DNA from: Mycolicibacterium neoaurum
GTDB taxonomy: Bacteria > Actinomycetota > Actinomycetes > Mycobacteriales > Mycobacteriaceae
Direction: 5' to 3'
DNA length: 64,000 nt
Assembly: GCF_036946495.1 (NCBI RefSeq)
Contig: NZ_JAQIIX010000001.1
Location: 186,001-250,000 of the forward strand
In this document: positions 1-8,809 of the stretch, piece after piece
Numbering within the stretch: position 1 is the first letter of the stretch
Layout: every line of letters starts with the position of its first letter
Program-made: the position numbers and the translations under genes
Notes under the pieces: model-generated
Told to the model about the DNA's origin: nothing
The model's database searches: none
What the model saw: the letters and a program-made list of their open reading frames with translations, nothing else

Positions 1-207
1 CAGCGTCAACCTAATGACGTCATCGCTGTCATACAAGCGCATCGGGGCACACCTTTACTTGGATTCACCGGATTTCGTACCGGATCCACCCGATTCGTCG
101 TCTGGTGGATCGGTCCGACCCGAGGTAACGGCCGAGCCGATGAGCGGAACCGCGCGATCTCCCTCGCGGCCGAGCATGGGCGCGGCGTGGTGACTTATAG
201 TCGCCCG

Positions 208-1536
208 GTGAGTACGGATCCTGTTCCGTCGGCGCGGGATCGGTTCGCGCGTCTGAAAGCGCTGGCCCCGGCCATATTCGCGATCAGCGCGGTCCTGCGG
301 GTGGCATCGACCATGGGGTACTACCTCGTCGAGGGCGACGCCTTCTTCGATTTACGTATCTACGTACTCGGGGGCGCGGCCCTGAACAATCCGGGCACCC
401 TCTACGAGTTCTTCTACACAGATCCGTTGAAGAACGAACAGCTTCCGTTCACCTATCCGCCGTTCGCCGCGATCCTGTTCTATCCGCTGCACCTGCTTCC
501 GTTCGGCCTCACGGCGCTGCTGTGGCAGATCGCCCTGGTGGGTGCGGTGTACGCGACCGTGCGTCTGAGTCAGCGCTTCGTCGGTGGTGGGAGTCGGCGG
601 ATCGCCATGCTGTGGACCGCGGTGGCGATCTGGATGGAGCCGCCCGGCGGCAGCATCCAGGTCGGACAGATCGGCATCTTCCTCATGCTCGCGGTGCTCT
701 ACGCCGCCTACAGCACACGCTGGTGGTTGTCCGGTCTGTTGATCGGGGTGACGGCCGGCATCAAACTGACCCCGGCCATCACCGGTGTGTACTTCGTGGG
801 TGTACGCCGCTGGGGGACCGCCCTCTTCTCGGCAGTGGTGTTCTTCGCGACCGTCGGCATCGGGTACCTGTTATTGCCCGACGAGACGCGACGGTACTTT
901 CCCGGACGCATGAGCGAGGCCGGTCATGATCTTCCCGTCGGGTCGGTCTGGAATCAGTCCTGGCGCGGCGGGTTGTCGCGGATCGTGGGCCATGACGTGG
1001 GCACCGGGGCGCTGCTCATCGGCGCGCTGGTGCTCACCGCGCTGGTCGCGGTGTTTGCGTGGCGGTCGCTGGGATCGGTGGCCGGCGAACGGGACCGCCT
1101 GGCGTCGCTGTTGGTGATCCAGATCTTCGGGCTGGTGGCCTCGCCGGTGGCATGGACCCACCACTGGGTGTGGGTGGTGCCGCTGCTGATCTGGCTGTTC
1201 CATGGGCCCTGGCGCGCGAAACCCGGTGCCCGCCTGCTGGGTTGGTCGTGGTTCGTGCTGATGGTGGTCAGCGTCCCGACCCTGCTGTCCTCGGCGCAGC
1301 CCAGCATCCACGACATCAGTCAGCCCTGGTATCTGGCGTGGGCCGGACTCGTCTACATCGTGGCGGCTGTCGCGACGATGATCTGGATGATCGTGACGGG
1401 ACGACGCGCCGAGTCCGTGGGTGACTCAGCCGCCGACGGGCCCGGACTCGGCCGCCCGCCGGTAACTGCGCACCGCCGCGGGACCGAAGATACTCCCGAG
1501 CAGGATGACCCAGACCGCGGTGACGGCCAGCGGTAG
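208..1536 (+). CDS. GT87-family (DUF2029) polyprenyl-phosphate-mannose-dependent mannosyltransferase
   Basis: This is a polytopic membrane protein with many hydrophobic segments. An Asp-containing first loop (FFDLRIY near residue 48) and the FTYPPFAA segment (about 81-88) are typical of mycobacterial GT-C mannosyltransferases such as Rv2181 and PimE. Such enzymes use decaprenyl-phosphomannose outside the membrane to build PIM, LM or LAM; the exact linkage cannot be read here. The GTG at 208 was chosen over GTG 187 because TATAGT at 196-201 looks like a -10 element that would start the RNA at about 208, giving a leaderless message. The 3' end overlaps the convergent ABC permease by 111 bp. The 207 bp before it show no other gene. 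Confidence 0.8.
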   Translation: MSTDPVPSARDRFARLKALAPAIFAISAVLRVASTMGYYLVEGDAFFDLRIYVLGGAALNNPGTLYEFFYTDPLKNEQLPFTYPPFAAILFYPLHLLPFGLTALLWQIALVGAVYATVRLSQRFVGGGSRRIAMLWTAVAIWMEPPGGSIQVGQIGIFLMLAVLYAAYSTRWWLSGLLIGVTAGIKLTPAITGVYFVGVRRWGTALFSAVVFFATVGIGYLLLPDETRRYFPGRMSEAGHDLPVGSVWNQSWRGGLSRIVGHDVGTGALLIGALVLTALVAVFAWRSLGSVAGERDRLASLLVIQIFGLVASPVAWTHHWVWVVPLLIWLFHGPWRAKPGARLLGWSWFVLMVVSVPTLLSSAQPSIHDISQPWYLAWAGLVYIVAAVATMIWMIVTGRRAESVGDSAADGPGLGRPPVTAHRRGTEDTPEQDDPDRGDGQR

Positions 1537-2235
1537 TCCGATGTCCGCCTCGCCCACCGACAGCAGTCGCATCGTCTCGACCGCCGCGGCGACGGGTTGG
1601 TGCTCGGCCAACGGGCGCAGCGCCGCCGGGGTCTTATCGGCGGGGACGACGGCGGCGAAAGCCAGTCCGACGCTCAACGTGCCGAACCAGGCCAAGATGG
1701 TACGGCCCTCGCCGCGCAACCCGAGGATGATGACGATCATCGCGTAGACCGCCACGACCAGGCTCGGGATGACCAGGTACCCCGCCAGCGCCGCGATGTT
1801 GCCGTGGAAGCGGAATCCGAGACCGTAGCCGATCGCGGTGACCAGCGCGGTGCCCAGCAACGTGCGAAGGGCCTCGGCCAACACGATGCCCGCCAGCGCG
1901 CTACCGCGGCGGACGGGCATCACCCACAGGCGGGTGAGCAAGCCGCTCTCGCGGTCATGGGACATCATCGACCCCGACGCCGCCGACCCCGACATGGCGC
2001 CGACCAGCGCGCACACCGGGATGAGCAGGTCGAGTCCGCTGTTGCCGGTGATCCGGGTCATCGACTTGCCCACCAGCACGCTATAGGTGAGCAGCAGTAC
2101 GGCGGGGAACAACAGCGCCTGCAGCGGCACCGTGGGATGGCGGCACCATTGCACGAGCAACCTGGCGGCGAAGACCCAGACCTCGTTGGCCAGCGCCCTC
2201 GCCCCGCCACGATGCTGCGGTTGCGGCCGGGTCAT
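1426..2235 (-). CDS. ABC-2 type transporter permease (DrrC-like)
   Basis: The protein has about six hydrophobic segments after an N-terminal cytoplasmic stretch and the ABC-2 membrane fold seen in Drr-type drug and lipid exporters. It is the last gene of a three-gene ABC operon (ATPase, permease, permease). The ATG at 2235 overlaps the upstream permease's TGA as ATGA, so the two are probably translationally coupled. A longer reading upstream exists but lies inside the neighbouring gene in another frame and was rejected. Substrate unknown. Its 3' end overlaps the convergent mannosyltransferase tail. Confidence 0.8.
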   Translation of the reverse strand: MTRPQPQHRGGARALANEVWVFAARLLVQWCRHPTVPLQALLFPAVLLLTYSVLVGKSMTRITGNSGLDLLIPVCALVGAMSGSAASGSMMSHDRESGLLTRLWVMPVRRGSALAGIVLAEALRTLLGTALVTAIGYGLGFRFHGNIAALAGYLVIPSLVVAVYAMIVIILGLRGEGRTILAWFGTLSVGLAFAAVVPADKTPAALRPLAEHQPVAAAVETMRLLSVGEADIGLPLAVTAVWVILLGSIFGPAAVRSYRRAAESGPVGG

Positions 2236-2969
2236 CGGACTCGTCGCTGTTCGCGCAGGGCAGCGTAGCCGAAGAGGCAAAGAAACAGCAGGCACCAACC
2301 CAGGCTGGCCATCGCATTCGGCGTATCAACCCGGCCGTCGGTGAAATCGCGCAGGGCCTCGGTGATCTGGGAGACAGGCTGGCTCGACACGAACGGCTGC
2401 AACGCCGTGGGGAAGGACTCCGCCGGGGCCAATCCGGTCGACAACAGGACCAGCAGCAACTGCGGGATCAGCAGCAGTTGGCCGGCGACCTCGCTGCGCT
2501 TCGCCCGCGCGCCCACGGCATCGGCACCCAGTGACAGCGCCAGGGTCAGCAACAGTGCGAGTGCGAAAAAAGCTGCAGCATAACCGATTCCGCCGGTGAA
2601 TCGGAATCCGAACGGTAGGGCGCCCAGGGTGGCGGCCACGACGGCGAGCACGCCGCGCACCAGGCAGTAATACATGCGCGCCGTCAGCGGCGCGTACCGC
2701 GAGATCGGCAGGGTCTGCAGCCGCCTGCTCATCCCGTCGACATTGTCCGCGGCCGCACGGTCGGTCGTGGTCAGCGCCCCGAAGAACATCGCCTGCACCA
2801 CGACCGCCGGGAGTACGTACTGCGCGTAGGTCATCCCGTCGGTCACGATGACGTCCTGCAGCAGGAAAACCAGCCCGATGATGCCAACCAGAGGAGCGAC
2901 GACGGCGAACGCCAGATCCACCCGATTGCGTCGCATGAGCCGCGCGGCCAGGATGACCGGCGCGCTCAC
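2232..2969 (-). CDS. ABC-2 type transporter permease (DrrB-like)
   Basis: This permease of about 245 residues has several membrane helices and the ABC-2 architecture. It shares the MSRRLQTLPISRYAPL-type cytoplasmic loop region of DrrB-like proteins, expected to contact the ATPase. The GTG at 2969 overlaps the ATPase stop (GTGA, 2966-2969), which fixes the start; the much longer open frame upstream is only a shadow of the ATPase gene. It probably pairs with the next permease as a heterodimeric exporter. The cargo could be a drug or a cell-wall lipid and is not identifiable from sequence. Confidence 0.8.
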   Translation of the reverse strand: MSAPVILAARLMRRNRVDLAFAVVAPLVGIIGLVFLLQDVIVTDGMTYAQYVLPAVVVQAMFFGALTTTDRAAADNVDGMSRRLQTLPISRYAPLTARMYYCLVRGVLAVVAATLGALPFGFRFTGGIGYAAAFFALALLLTLALSLGADAVGARAKRSEVAGQLLLIPQLLLVLLSTGLAPAESFPTALQPFVSSQPVSQITEALRDFTDGRVDTPNAMASLGWCLLFLCLFGYAALREQRRVR

Positions 2970-3895
2970 GATGCGGGGGAGGGGGCGGTCAGGTGCAGGA
3001 ACACCTCGTCCAGCGTCGGGCGTCGCAACGAGATGTCGAGGAGTTCGACGCCGATGTCCTCCAGGCGTCGGAACACCTCCGACAGCGTCGCCGTGCCGCG
3101 CGCGGCAGGCACCGAGACGCGCATGGCCTTCGCGTCCACCTCGACCTCGTCGAAATCGGTGAGCGCCGCGGCGATGCGGGGCAGATCCTCGGCGTGCATC
3201 ACCGTCATCTGGCAGTAGCCGGGCCCGGCTCGCCGTTTCAGTTCGTCGGCCGTCCCGCTGGCGACCACGCGGCCCGAATCCAGAATCACGACGGAGTCGC
3301 TGAGCACATCCGCCTCCTCCAGATACTGGGTGGTCAGCAGGACGGTGATGTGCTGCGCCGACAGTGCCGAGACCAAATCCCACACGTCTCGCCGACTGCG
3401 CGGGTCCAGTCCGGTCGTCGGCTCGTCGAGGAACAGCACGGTGGGCTGCACCACCAGCGACACGGCGATGTCGATGCGCCGGCGCATGCCGCCGGAGTAT
3501 CCGCTCACCGGCCGGTCGGCGGCCCCGCTCATGTCGAACTGGGTGATCAGCTCGTCGGCCCTGGCCCGGGCCCCGCTCTTCGACAACCCGCGCAGGCGGG
3601 CGAACAGCACCAGGTTCTCCCGGCCGGTCAGACGCAGGTCCAGCGCCGCGTCCTGGCCGGTGACCCCGATGGCGCGGCGCACCTGCGCGGCTTCGGTGAC
3701 CACATCATGGCCTGCCACCACCGCCGAGCCCGCCGTGGGCCGCACCAGTGTCGAGAGGATGTTGACCACGGTGGTCTTGCCCGCACCGTTGTGGCCGAGC
3801 AGGGCGCATACCGAACCGGTGGGGACCGCGAAGCTCACGTCCCGCAGAGCGGTGACGCCGCCGAACGTCTTGGCGACACCGTTGAGCTCGATCAC
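2966..3895 (-). CDS. ABC transporter ATP-binding protein (DrrA-like)
   Basis: All ABC signatures are visible: Walker A GHNGAGKTT, signature SGGMRRR, Walker B VLFLDEPTTGLD, and a C-terminal extension of the DrrA/daunorubicin-resistance type. It energises the two permeases that follow with 4-bp overlaps. The start is uncertain. GTG 3895 begins right at the conserved VIELNGVAKTF strand and is used here. GTG 3973 and ATG 4012 are possible, but the latter lies in the likely dnaE1 -10 element. The gene is divergent from dnaE1. Confidence 0.82.
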   Translation of the reverse strand: MIELNGVAKTFGGVTALRDVSFAVPTGSVCALLGHNGAGKTTVVNILSTLVRPTAGSAVVAGHDVVTEAAQVRRAIGVTGQDAALDLRLTGRENLVLFARLRGLSKSGARARADELITQFDMSGAADRPVSGYSGGMRRRIDIAVSLVVQPTVLFLDEPTTGLDPRSRRDVWDLVSALSAQHITVLLTTQYLEEADVLSDSVVILDSGRVVASGTADELKRRAGPGYCQMTVMHAEDLPRIAAALTDFDEVEVDAKAMRVSVPAARGTATLSEVFRRLEDIGVELLDISLRRPTLDEVFLHLTAPSPAS

Positions 3896-4011
3896 GAAAT
3901 CCCACGATACAACCGGTGTCGCGCCGTCGGCGCCGGCCGATCGGGCCGGCCCGGCCTGCGGTGTGTCAGACACGTGCCCGCGACACGCCCGGGGATGTCG
4001 GTCGGCACCCA

Positions 4012-4017
4012 TAGAAT
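4012..4017 (+). promoter_or_regulatory. Putative -10 element of a near-leaderless dnaE1 promoter
   Basis: TAGAAT matches the mycobacterial TANNNT -10 consensus and sits 9 bp before the dnaE1 ATG. Transcription would begin at about 4024-4027, leaving no room for a ribosome binding site, and none is seen. This is inferred from spacing only. Confidence 0.5.
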
Positions 4018-4026
4018 CGTCGTCCT

Positions 4027-7000
4027 ATGGGCTCCTCGTTCGTGCATCTGCATAACCACACCGAATATTCGATGCTCGACGGCGCGGCCAAGGTCAAGCC
4101 GATGATCGCCGAGGCCCAACGCCTGGAGATGCCCGCCATCGGAATGACCGACCACGGCAACATGTTCGGGGCCAGCGAGTTCTACAACGTGGCCACCGCC
4201 GCAGGTATCAAACCGATCATCGGTATCGAGGCCTACATCGCCCCCGGTTCGCGATTCGACACCAAGCGCGTGCAGTGGGGTGACCGCAGCCAGAAGGGTG
4301 ACGACGTCTCCGGTAGCGGCGCCTACACCCACATGACCATGGTCGCCGAGAACGCCGCCGGTCTGCGCAACCTGTTCAAGTTGTCCTCGCTGGCCTCGTT
4401 CGAGGGCCAGCTGGGCAAGTGGTCGCGCATGGACGCCGAGCTGATCGCCGAGCATGCCGAGGGCATCATCGCCACGACCGGATGTCCGTCGGGGGAGGTG
4501 CAGACCCGGCTGCGGCTCGGGCACGAGCGGGAGGCGCTGGAAGCCGCCGCGAAATGGCAGGACATCTTCGGCAAGGAGAACTTCTTCCTTGAGCTGATGG
4601 ACCACGGCATCGAGATCGAGCGCCGGGTCCGCGACGGCCTCCTCGAGGTGGGCCGCAAGCTCGGCATCCCGCCGCTGGCCACCAATGACTGCCACTACGT
4701 CACCCGCGAGGCCTCGCAGACTCATGAGGCGCTGCTGTGCGTGCAGACCGGCAAGACACTGTCGGATCCCACCCGGTTCAAGTTCGACGGTGACGGTTAT
4801 TACCTGAAGTCCGCCGCCGACATGCGGGCGCTGTGGGATCCGCAGGTGCCCGGTGCCTGCGATTCCACTCTGCTGATCGGCGAGCGCGTGCAGTCCTACG
4901 CCGACGTGTGGACCCCGCGCGACCGGATGCCGGTCTTCCCGGTGCCCGACGGCCATGATCAGCAGTCCTGGCTGACCCACGAGGTGATGACCGGTCTGGC
5001 GGAGCGGCGGTTCGCGGGCGCGCAGGTTCCCCAGGAGTACATCGACCGCGCCAACTACGAGATCAAGGTCATCTGCGACAAGGGCTTCCCGGCATACTTC
5101 TTGATCGTCGCCGACCTGATCAACTACGCCCGCTCGGTGAACATCCGGGTCGGCCCGGGTCGTGGGTCCGCGGCCGGTTCGCTGGTGGCCTACGCCATGG
5201 GCATCACCAACATCGACCCGATCCCGCACGGCCTGCTGTTCGAGCGGTTCCTCAACCCCGAACGCCCGTCGGCACCCGATATCGATATCGACTTCGACGA
5301 CCGCCGCCGCGGTGAGATGGTGCGCTACGCCTCGGACAAGTGGGGTAGCGACCGGGTCGCCCAGGTGATCACCTTCGGCACCATCAAGACCAAGGCCGCG
5401 CTGAAGGACTCTGCCCGGGTCAACTACGGCCAGCCCGGTTTCGCCATCGCCGACCGCATCACCAAGGCGCTGCCGCCGCCGATCATGGCCAAGGACATCC
5501 CGCTGTCGGGTATCACCGACCCGAAGCACGAGCGGTACAAGGAAGCCGCCGAGGTGCGGGGGCTGATCGACACCGACCCCGATGTGCGCACCATCTACGA
5601 GACCGCGCGCGGTCTGGAGGGTCTGGTCCGCAACGCAGGCGTGCACGCCTGCGCGGTGATCATGAGTTCCGAACCCCTGGTCGACGCGATCCCGCTGTGG
5701 AAGCGCCCGCAGGACGGCGCGATCATCACCGGCTGGGACTACCCGTCGTGTGAGTCCATCGGCCTGCTGAAGATGGACTTCCTCGGCCTGCGCAACCTCA
5801 CCGTCATCGGTGACGCGCTGGAGAACATCAAGGCCAATCGCGGTATCGACCTGGACATGGATCATCTCCCGCTCGATGATCCGGCGACCTATGAGCTGTT
5901 GTCCCGCGGCGACACGCTCGGGGTGTTCCAGCTCGACGGTGGGCCGATGCGCGATCTGCTGCGGCGCATGCAGCCGACCGGCTTCAACGACATCGTGGCC
6001 GTGCTGGCGCTGTACCGGCCCGGCCCGATGGGTATGAACGCGCACAACGACTATGCCGACCGCAAGAACGGTCGCCAGCCGATCACACCGATCCATCCCG
6101 AGCTCGAAGAGCCGCTCAAGGAGATCCTCGCCGAGACCTACGGCCTGATCGTCTACCAAGAGCAGATCATGTTCATCGCGCAGAAGGTCGCGTCCTACAC
6201 CATGGGTAAGGCCGATGCGCTGCGAAAAGCCATGGGCAAGAAGAAGCTTGAGGTGCTCGAGGCCGAGTACAAGGGCTTCAAGGAGGGGATGACGGCCAAC
6301 GGGTTCTCCGAGGCCGCGGTGAAGGCGCTGTGGGACACCATCCTGCCGTTCGCCGGGTACGCGTTCAACAAATCGCATGCCGCCGGCTACGGTCTGGTGT
6401 CCTTCTGGACGGCCTATCTCAAGGCCAACTACCAGGCCGAATACATGGCGGGTCTGCTCACCTCGGTCGGTGACGACAAGGACAAGGCCGCCATCTACCT
6501 GTCGGACTGCCGCCGGCTCGGCATCACCGTGCTACCCCCGGACGTCAACGAGTCGGTGCACAACTTCGCCTCGGTCGGCGACGATATCCGTTATGGCCTG
6601 GGCGGGGTGCGCAATGTCGGCGCCAATGTGGTCCAGTCGATCATCAACGCCCGTAACGAAAAGGGTAAGTACACCGACTTCTCGGACTATCTGAACAAGA
6701 TCGACATCGCCGCCTGCAACAAGAAGGTGACCGAGTCGTTGATCAAGGCCGGCGCCTTCGACTCGCTGGGGCATCCTCGCAAGGGGCTGTTCCTGGTGCA
6801 CGCCGATGCGGTCGATTCGGTGCTCGGGACCAAGAAGGCCGAGGCCATCGGCCAGTTCGATCTGTTCGGCGGCGGGGACGCCGACACCGGGATGGAGTCG
6901 GTGTTCACCATCCCGGTGCCCGAGGGAGAGTGGGAGGACAAGCACAAGCTGGCGCTCGAACGAGAGATGTTGGGCCTCTACGTGTCCGGCCACCCCCTCG

Positions 7001-7569
7001 ACGGTGTCGCCCATCTGCTCGCCGCGCATGTCGACACCCAGATCCCGGCGATCCTGGAAGGCGATATCGCCAACGACACCCAGGTGCGCATCGGCGGAAT
7101 CCTCGCCTCGGTGAACCGCCGCGTCAACAAGAACGGTCTGCCGTGGGCCTCGGCGCAGGTGGAGGACCTGACCGGCGGTATCGAGGTGCTGTTCTTCCCG
7201 CAGACCTATTCGGCGTTCGGCGCCGATATCGCCGATGACGCGGTGGTCATCGTCGGGGCGAAGGTGGCCATCCGGGACGATCGGATCTCGCTGATCGCCA
7301 ACGACCTTGTGGTGCCCGACTTCTCGAATGCCCAGGGTGATCGTCCCGTCGCCGTCAGCTTGCCGACGCGGCAGTGCACAGTGGACAAGGTGACCGCGCT
7401 CAAGCAGGTGCTGGCGCGGCACCCCGGCACCTCGCAGGTGCATCTGCGGCTGATCAGCGGTGAGCGCATCACCACTCTGGAGCTCGATCAGTCACTGCGG
7501 GTCACCCCGTCCTCGGCGTTGATGGGCGATCTCAAGGCACTGCTCGGCCCTGGTTGTCTCGGCGGCTGA
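4027..7569 (+). CDS. dnaE1: DNA polymerase III alpha subunit (replicative polymerase)
   Basis: The replicative polymerase has 1180 residues, the normal length for actinobacterial DnaE1. It opens with an intact PHP domain (HLHNHTEYS, then DHGNMFG), which in mycobacteria gives the proofreading 3'-5' exonuclease. The polymerase active site is clear: PDIDIDFDD with D420 and D422, and a third Asp, D584, in KMDFLGLRN. The C-terminal part carries the helix-hairpin-helix and OB-fold regions. No Shine-Dalgarno precedes the ATG, in line with a leaderless transcript. It is a single gene, convergent with the small oxidoreductase 24 bp downstream. Confidence 0.98.
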   Translation: MGSSFVHLHNHTEYSMLDGAAKVKPMIAEAQRLEMPAIGMTDHGNMFGASEFYNVATAAGIKPIIGIEAYIAPGSRFDTKRVQWGDRSQKGDDVSGSGAYTHMTMVAENAAGLRNLFKLSSLASFEGQLGKWSRMDAELIAEHAEGIIATTGCPSGEVQTRLRLGHEREALEAAAKWQDIFGKENFFLELMDHGIEIERRVRDGLLEVGRKLGIPPLATNDCHYVTREASQTHEALLCVQTGKTLSDPTRFKFDGDGYYLKSAADMRALWDPQVPGACDSTLLIGERVQSYADVWTPRDRMPVFPVPDGHDQQSWLTHEVMTGLAERRFAGAQVPQEYIDRANYEIKVICDKGFPAYFLIVADLINYARSVNIRVGPGRGSAAGSLVAYAMGITNIDPIPHGLLFERFLNPERPSAPDIDIDFDDRRRGEMVRYASDKWGSDRVAQVITFGTIKTKAALKDSARVNYGQPGFAIADRITKALPPPIMAKDIPLSGITDPKHERYKEAAEVRGLIDTDPDVRTIYETARGLEGLVRNAGVHACAVIMSSEPLVDAIPLWKRPQDGAIITGWDYPSCESIGLLKMDFLGLRNLTVIGDALENIKANRGIDLDMDHLPLDDPATYELLSRGDTLGVFQLDGGPMRDLLRRMQPTGFNDIVAVLALYRPGPMGMNAHNDYADRKNGRQPITPIHPELEEPLKEILAETYGLIVYQEQIMFIAQKVASYTMGKADALRKAMGKKKLEVLEAEYKGFKEGMTANGFSEAAVKALWDTILPFAGYAFNKSHAAGYGLVSFWTAYLKANYQAEYMAGLLTSVGDDKDKAAIYLSDCRRLGITVLPPDVNESVHNFASVGDDIRYGLGGVRNVGANVVQSIINARNEKGKYTDFSDYLNKIDIAACNKKVTESLIKAGAFDSLGHPRKGLFLVHADAVDSVLGTKKAEAIGQFDLFGGGDADTGMESVFTIPVPEGEWEDKHKLALEREMLGLYVSGHPLDGVAHLLAAHVDTQIPAILEGDIANDTQVRIGGILASVNRRVNKNGLPWASAQVEDLTGGIEVLFFPQTYSAFGADIADDAVVIVGAKVAIRDDRISLIANDLVVPDFSNAQGDRPVAVSLPTRQCTVDKVTALKQVLARHPGTSQVHLRLISGERITTLELDQSLRVTPSSALMGDLKALLGPGCLGG

Positions 7570-7593
7570 TCCCACCCGCACCGGCGATCGGAC

Positions 7594-8037
7594 CTACAGG
7601 TCGATGGCCACCATCGCGCTGTCGGGCCACAACGCGCGATGCGTTGCCCGACGCAGCTTTTCGCGCAGCGGGAGGTCGCGGTGCACGCTGGTGACACCGG
7701 GGATCCTCACCATCGGCAGGACGTTGTACTGCCACCCGTAGCGGCGGTGCAGCGCGGTATTGGCCTGCTCGGCCGCCTGGCCGGTGAGCAAGCGGGCCCG
7801 GCCCGGACGGAAGTCGCCCACGTGCTCGCCGCGGTGATCGCAGACGGCCACCTCGACGTCGGCGTGTGCCTGCAGTCGACGGGTCTTGGGACCGATCTTG
7901 GTGCGTAACAACATGGTTCGTCCGTCCAGTGTGAACCACATCGGTGTGTCGACCGGCGTACCGTCGCGTCGGTAGGTGCGCAACATGGCGTACCGGGATC
8001 GGCTCAGGGTGGTCAGGTCGGTATCTGTTTCTGGCAT
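7594..8037 (-). CDS. PPOX-class (flavin/F420-type split-barrel) oxidoreductase
   Basis: A small split beta-barrel protein of about 147 residues in the pyridoxamine 5'-phosphate oxidase-like superfamily. The N-terminal RYAMLRTYRRDGTPVDTPMWF and later KTRRLQAHADVEVAVCDHRG stretches are the usual cofactor-barrel strands of mycobacterial F420- or flavin-dependent members. The substrate is unknown. ATG 8037 is preferred; an in-frame TTG at 8052 lies further upstream. It is divergent from the MerR gene, and a perfect palindrome lies just upstream of its likely -10 (TAAGTT on the minus strand, 8051-8056). This suggests MerR control. Confidence 0.7.
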   Translation of the reverse strand: MPETDTDLTTLSRSRYAMLRTYRRDGTPVDTPMWFTLDGRTMLLRTKIGPKTRRLQAHADVEVAVCDHRGEHVGDFRPGRARLLTGQAAEQANTALHRRYGWQYNVLPMVRIPGVTSVHRDLPLREKLRRATHRALWPDSAMVAIDL

Positions 8038-8059
8038 GACGCCAGTGAACAACTTAGAG

Positions 8060-8074
8060 TTGACTCGAAGTCAA
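8060..8074. promoter_or_regulatory. Palindromic operator, probably for the adjacent MerR regulator
   Basis: TTGACT-CGA-AGTCAA is a perfect inverted repeat between two divergent genes. It lies immediately upstream of a minus-strand TANNNT -10 (8051-8056), the position a MerR-family operator takes between the -35 and -10 elements. Binding by this regulator is inferred. Confidence 0.6.
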
Positions 8075-8097
8075 GCGATGTCGAGAAGGGGGCGGCA

Positions 8098-8508
8098 ATG
8101 ACCGGGGCGTTGGCGGCCGGGTTGACCATCGGCGAAGTGTCTCGCCGTACCGGGATTGCCCAGACCACCCTGCGGTACTACGAGCAGGTCGGGCTGTTGC
8201 CCGCCCCGGACCGGGTGGGCGGTCAACGCCGTTATCAGGAGACGGTGCTGGTCCGGCTGGAGATCATTCGCGCATGCAAGACGGCGGGGTTTGCGCTGGA
8301 GGACATCGCGGTGCTGATCGGCGATGACACGCCGGGTCGACCCGCCTCCCGGGCGTTGGCGCAGGCCAAGCTGGCCGAGATCGACGCGACCATCGCCTCG
8401 CTGCTGCGCGCCAAGGAGACCATCCGCCGAGGGATGGAATGCCAGTGCCCGTCGATCGATGCGTGCGCGTGCGGGGTCGATCTGCAACCGGTGTCGGTCG
8501 ATACCTAG
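8098..8508 (+). CDS. MerR-family regulator with C-terminal Cys cluster
   Basis: A 136-residue MerR regulator: the winged-helix DNA-binding domain (LTIGEVSRRTGIAQTTLRYYE, about 9-29, and GGQRRY) is followed by a dimerisation helix and a Cys-rich tail. The tail has C115, C117, C123 and C125, so C-x-C-x5-C-x-C. SoxR uses C-x2-C-x-C-x5-C for its [2Fe-2S] cluster; here the first SoxR Cys is missing and an extra Cys follows. It may sense metal or redox state. Its target is probably the divergent oxidoreductase. The stop overlaps the convergent small membrane protein by 4 bp. Confidence 0.8.
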   Translation: MTGALAAGLTIGEVSRRTGIAQTTLRYYEQVGLLPAPDRVGGQRRYQETVLVRLEIIRACKTAGFALEDIAVLIGDDTPGRPASRALAQAKLAEIDATIASLLRAKETIRRGMECQCPSIDACACGVDLQPVSVDT

Positions 8509-8696
8509 CGGCGCGCAGCCATGCTGCCGGCCACCCAGATCACGGTGGCGATACCGGCGGCGGTGAGGACGGCGGTGCCCATGCTCGCGGTCACCATGCC
8601 GACCAGCGCCAGGACCAGCACGCCCACGATCAGCGCGAGCAGCTTGTGCATCGGCCAGGGCACCCCGGCGATGGCGAATTCGGTCTGGGTCGTCAC
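8505..8696 (-). CDS. Small two-helix membrane protein, unknown function
   Basis: A protein of about 63 residues whose middle and C-terminal parts are two closely spaced hydrophobic helices (LLALIVGVLVLALVGMVTA and VLTAAGIATVIWVAG). The GTG at 8696 was chosen; ATG 8651 and ATG 8732 are alternatives. It lies convergent to merR and divergent from ilvA. No family is recognised. Its compositional and codon pattern fits a real gene, but confidence is moderate because of its size. Confidence 0.5.
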   Translation of the reverse strand: MTTQTEFAIAGVPWPMHKLLALIVGVLVLALVGMVTASMGTAVLTAAGIATVIWVAGSMAARR

Positions 8697-8809
8697 CGCA
8701 CCACGATAACTCGCAACCCAGAGTTCGGGCAACCGAAACTATGTATTGGGCGTGTCACGTCCGATTGCCAATTTTCACGGACGGCCCAGGTGGTGGCACC
8801 ATTGTCGGG

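Noticed and set aside
3892..6378. An 828-codon open frame on the minus strand
   Set aside because: It lies wholly opposite dnaE1, is rich in His, Arg, Asp and Val as shadow frames are, and has no family likeness.
8098..8508. SoxR assignment for the MerR protein
   Set aside because: The first SoxR cluster cysteine is absent and an extra one is present.
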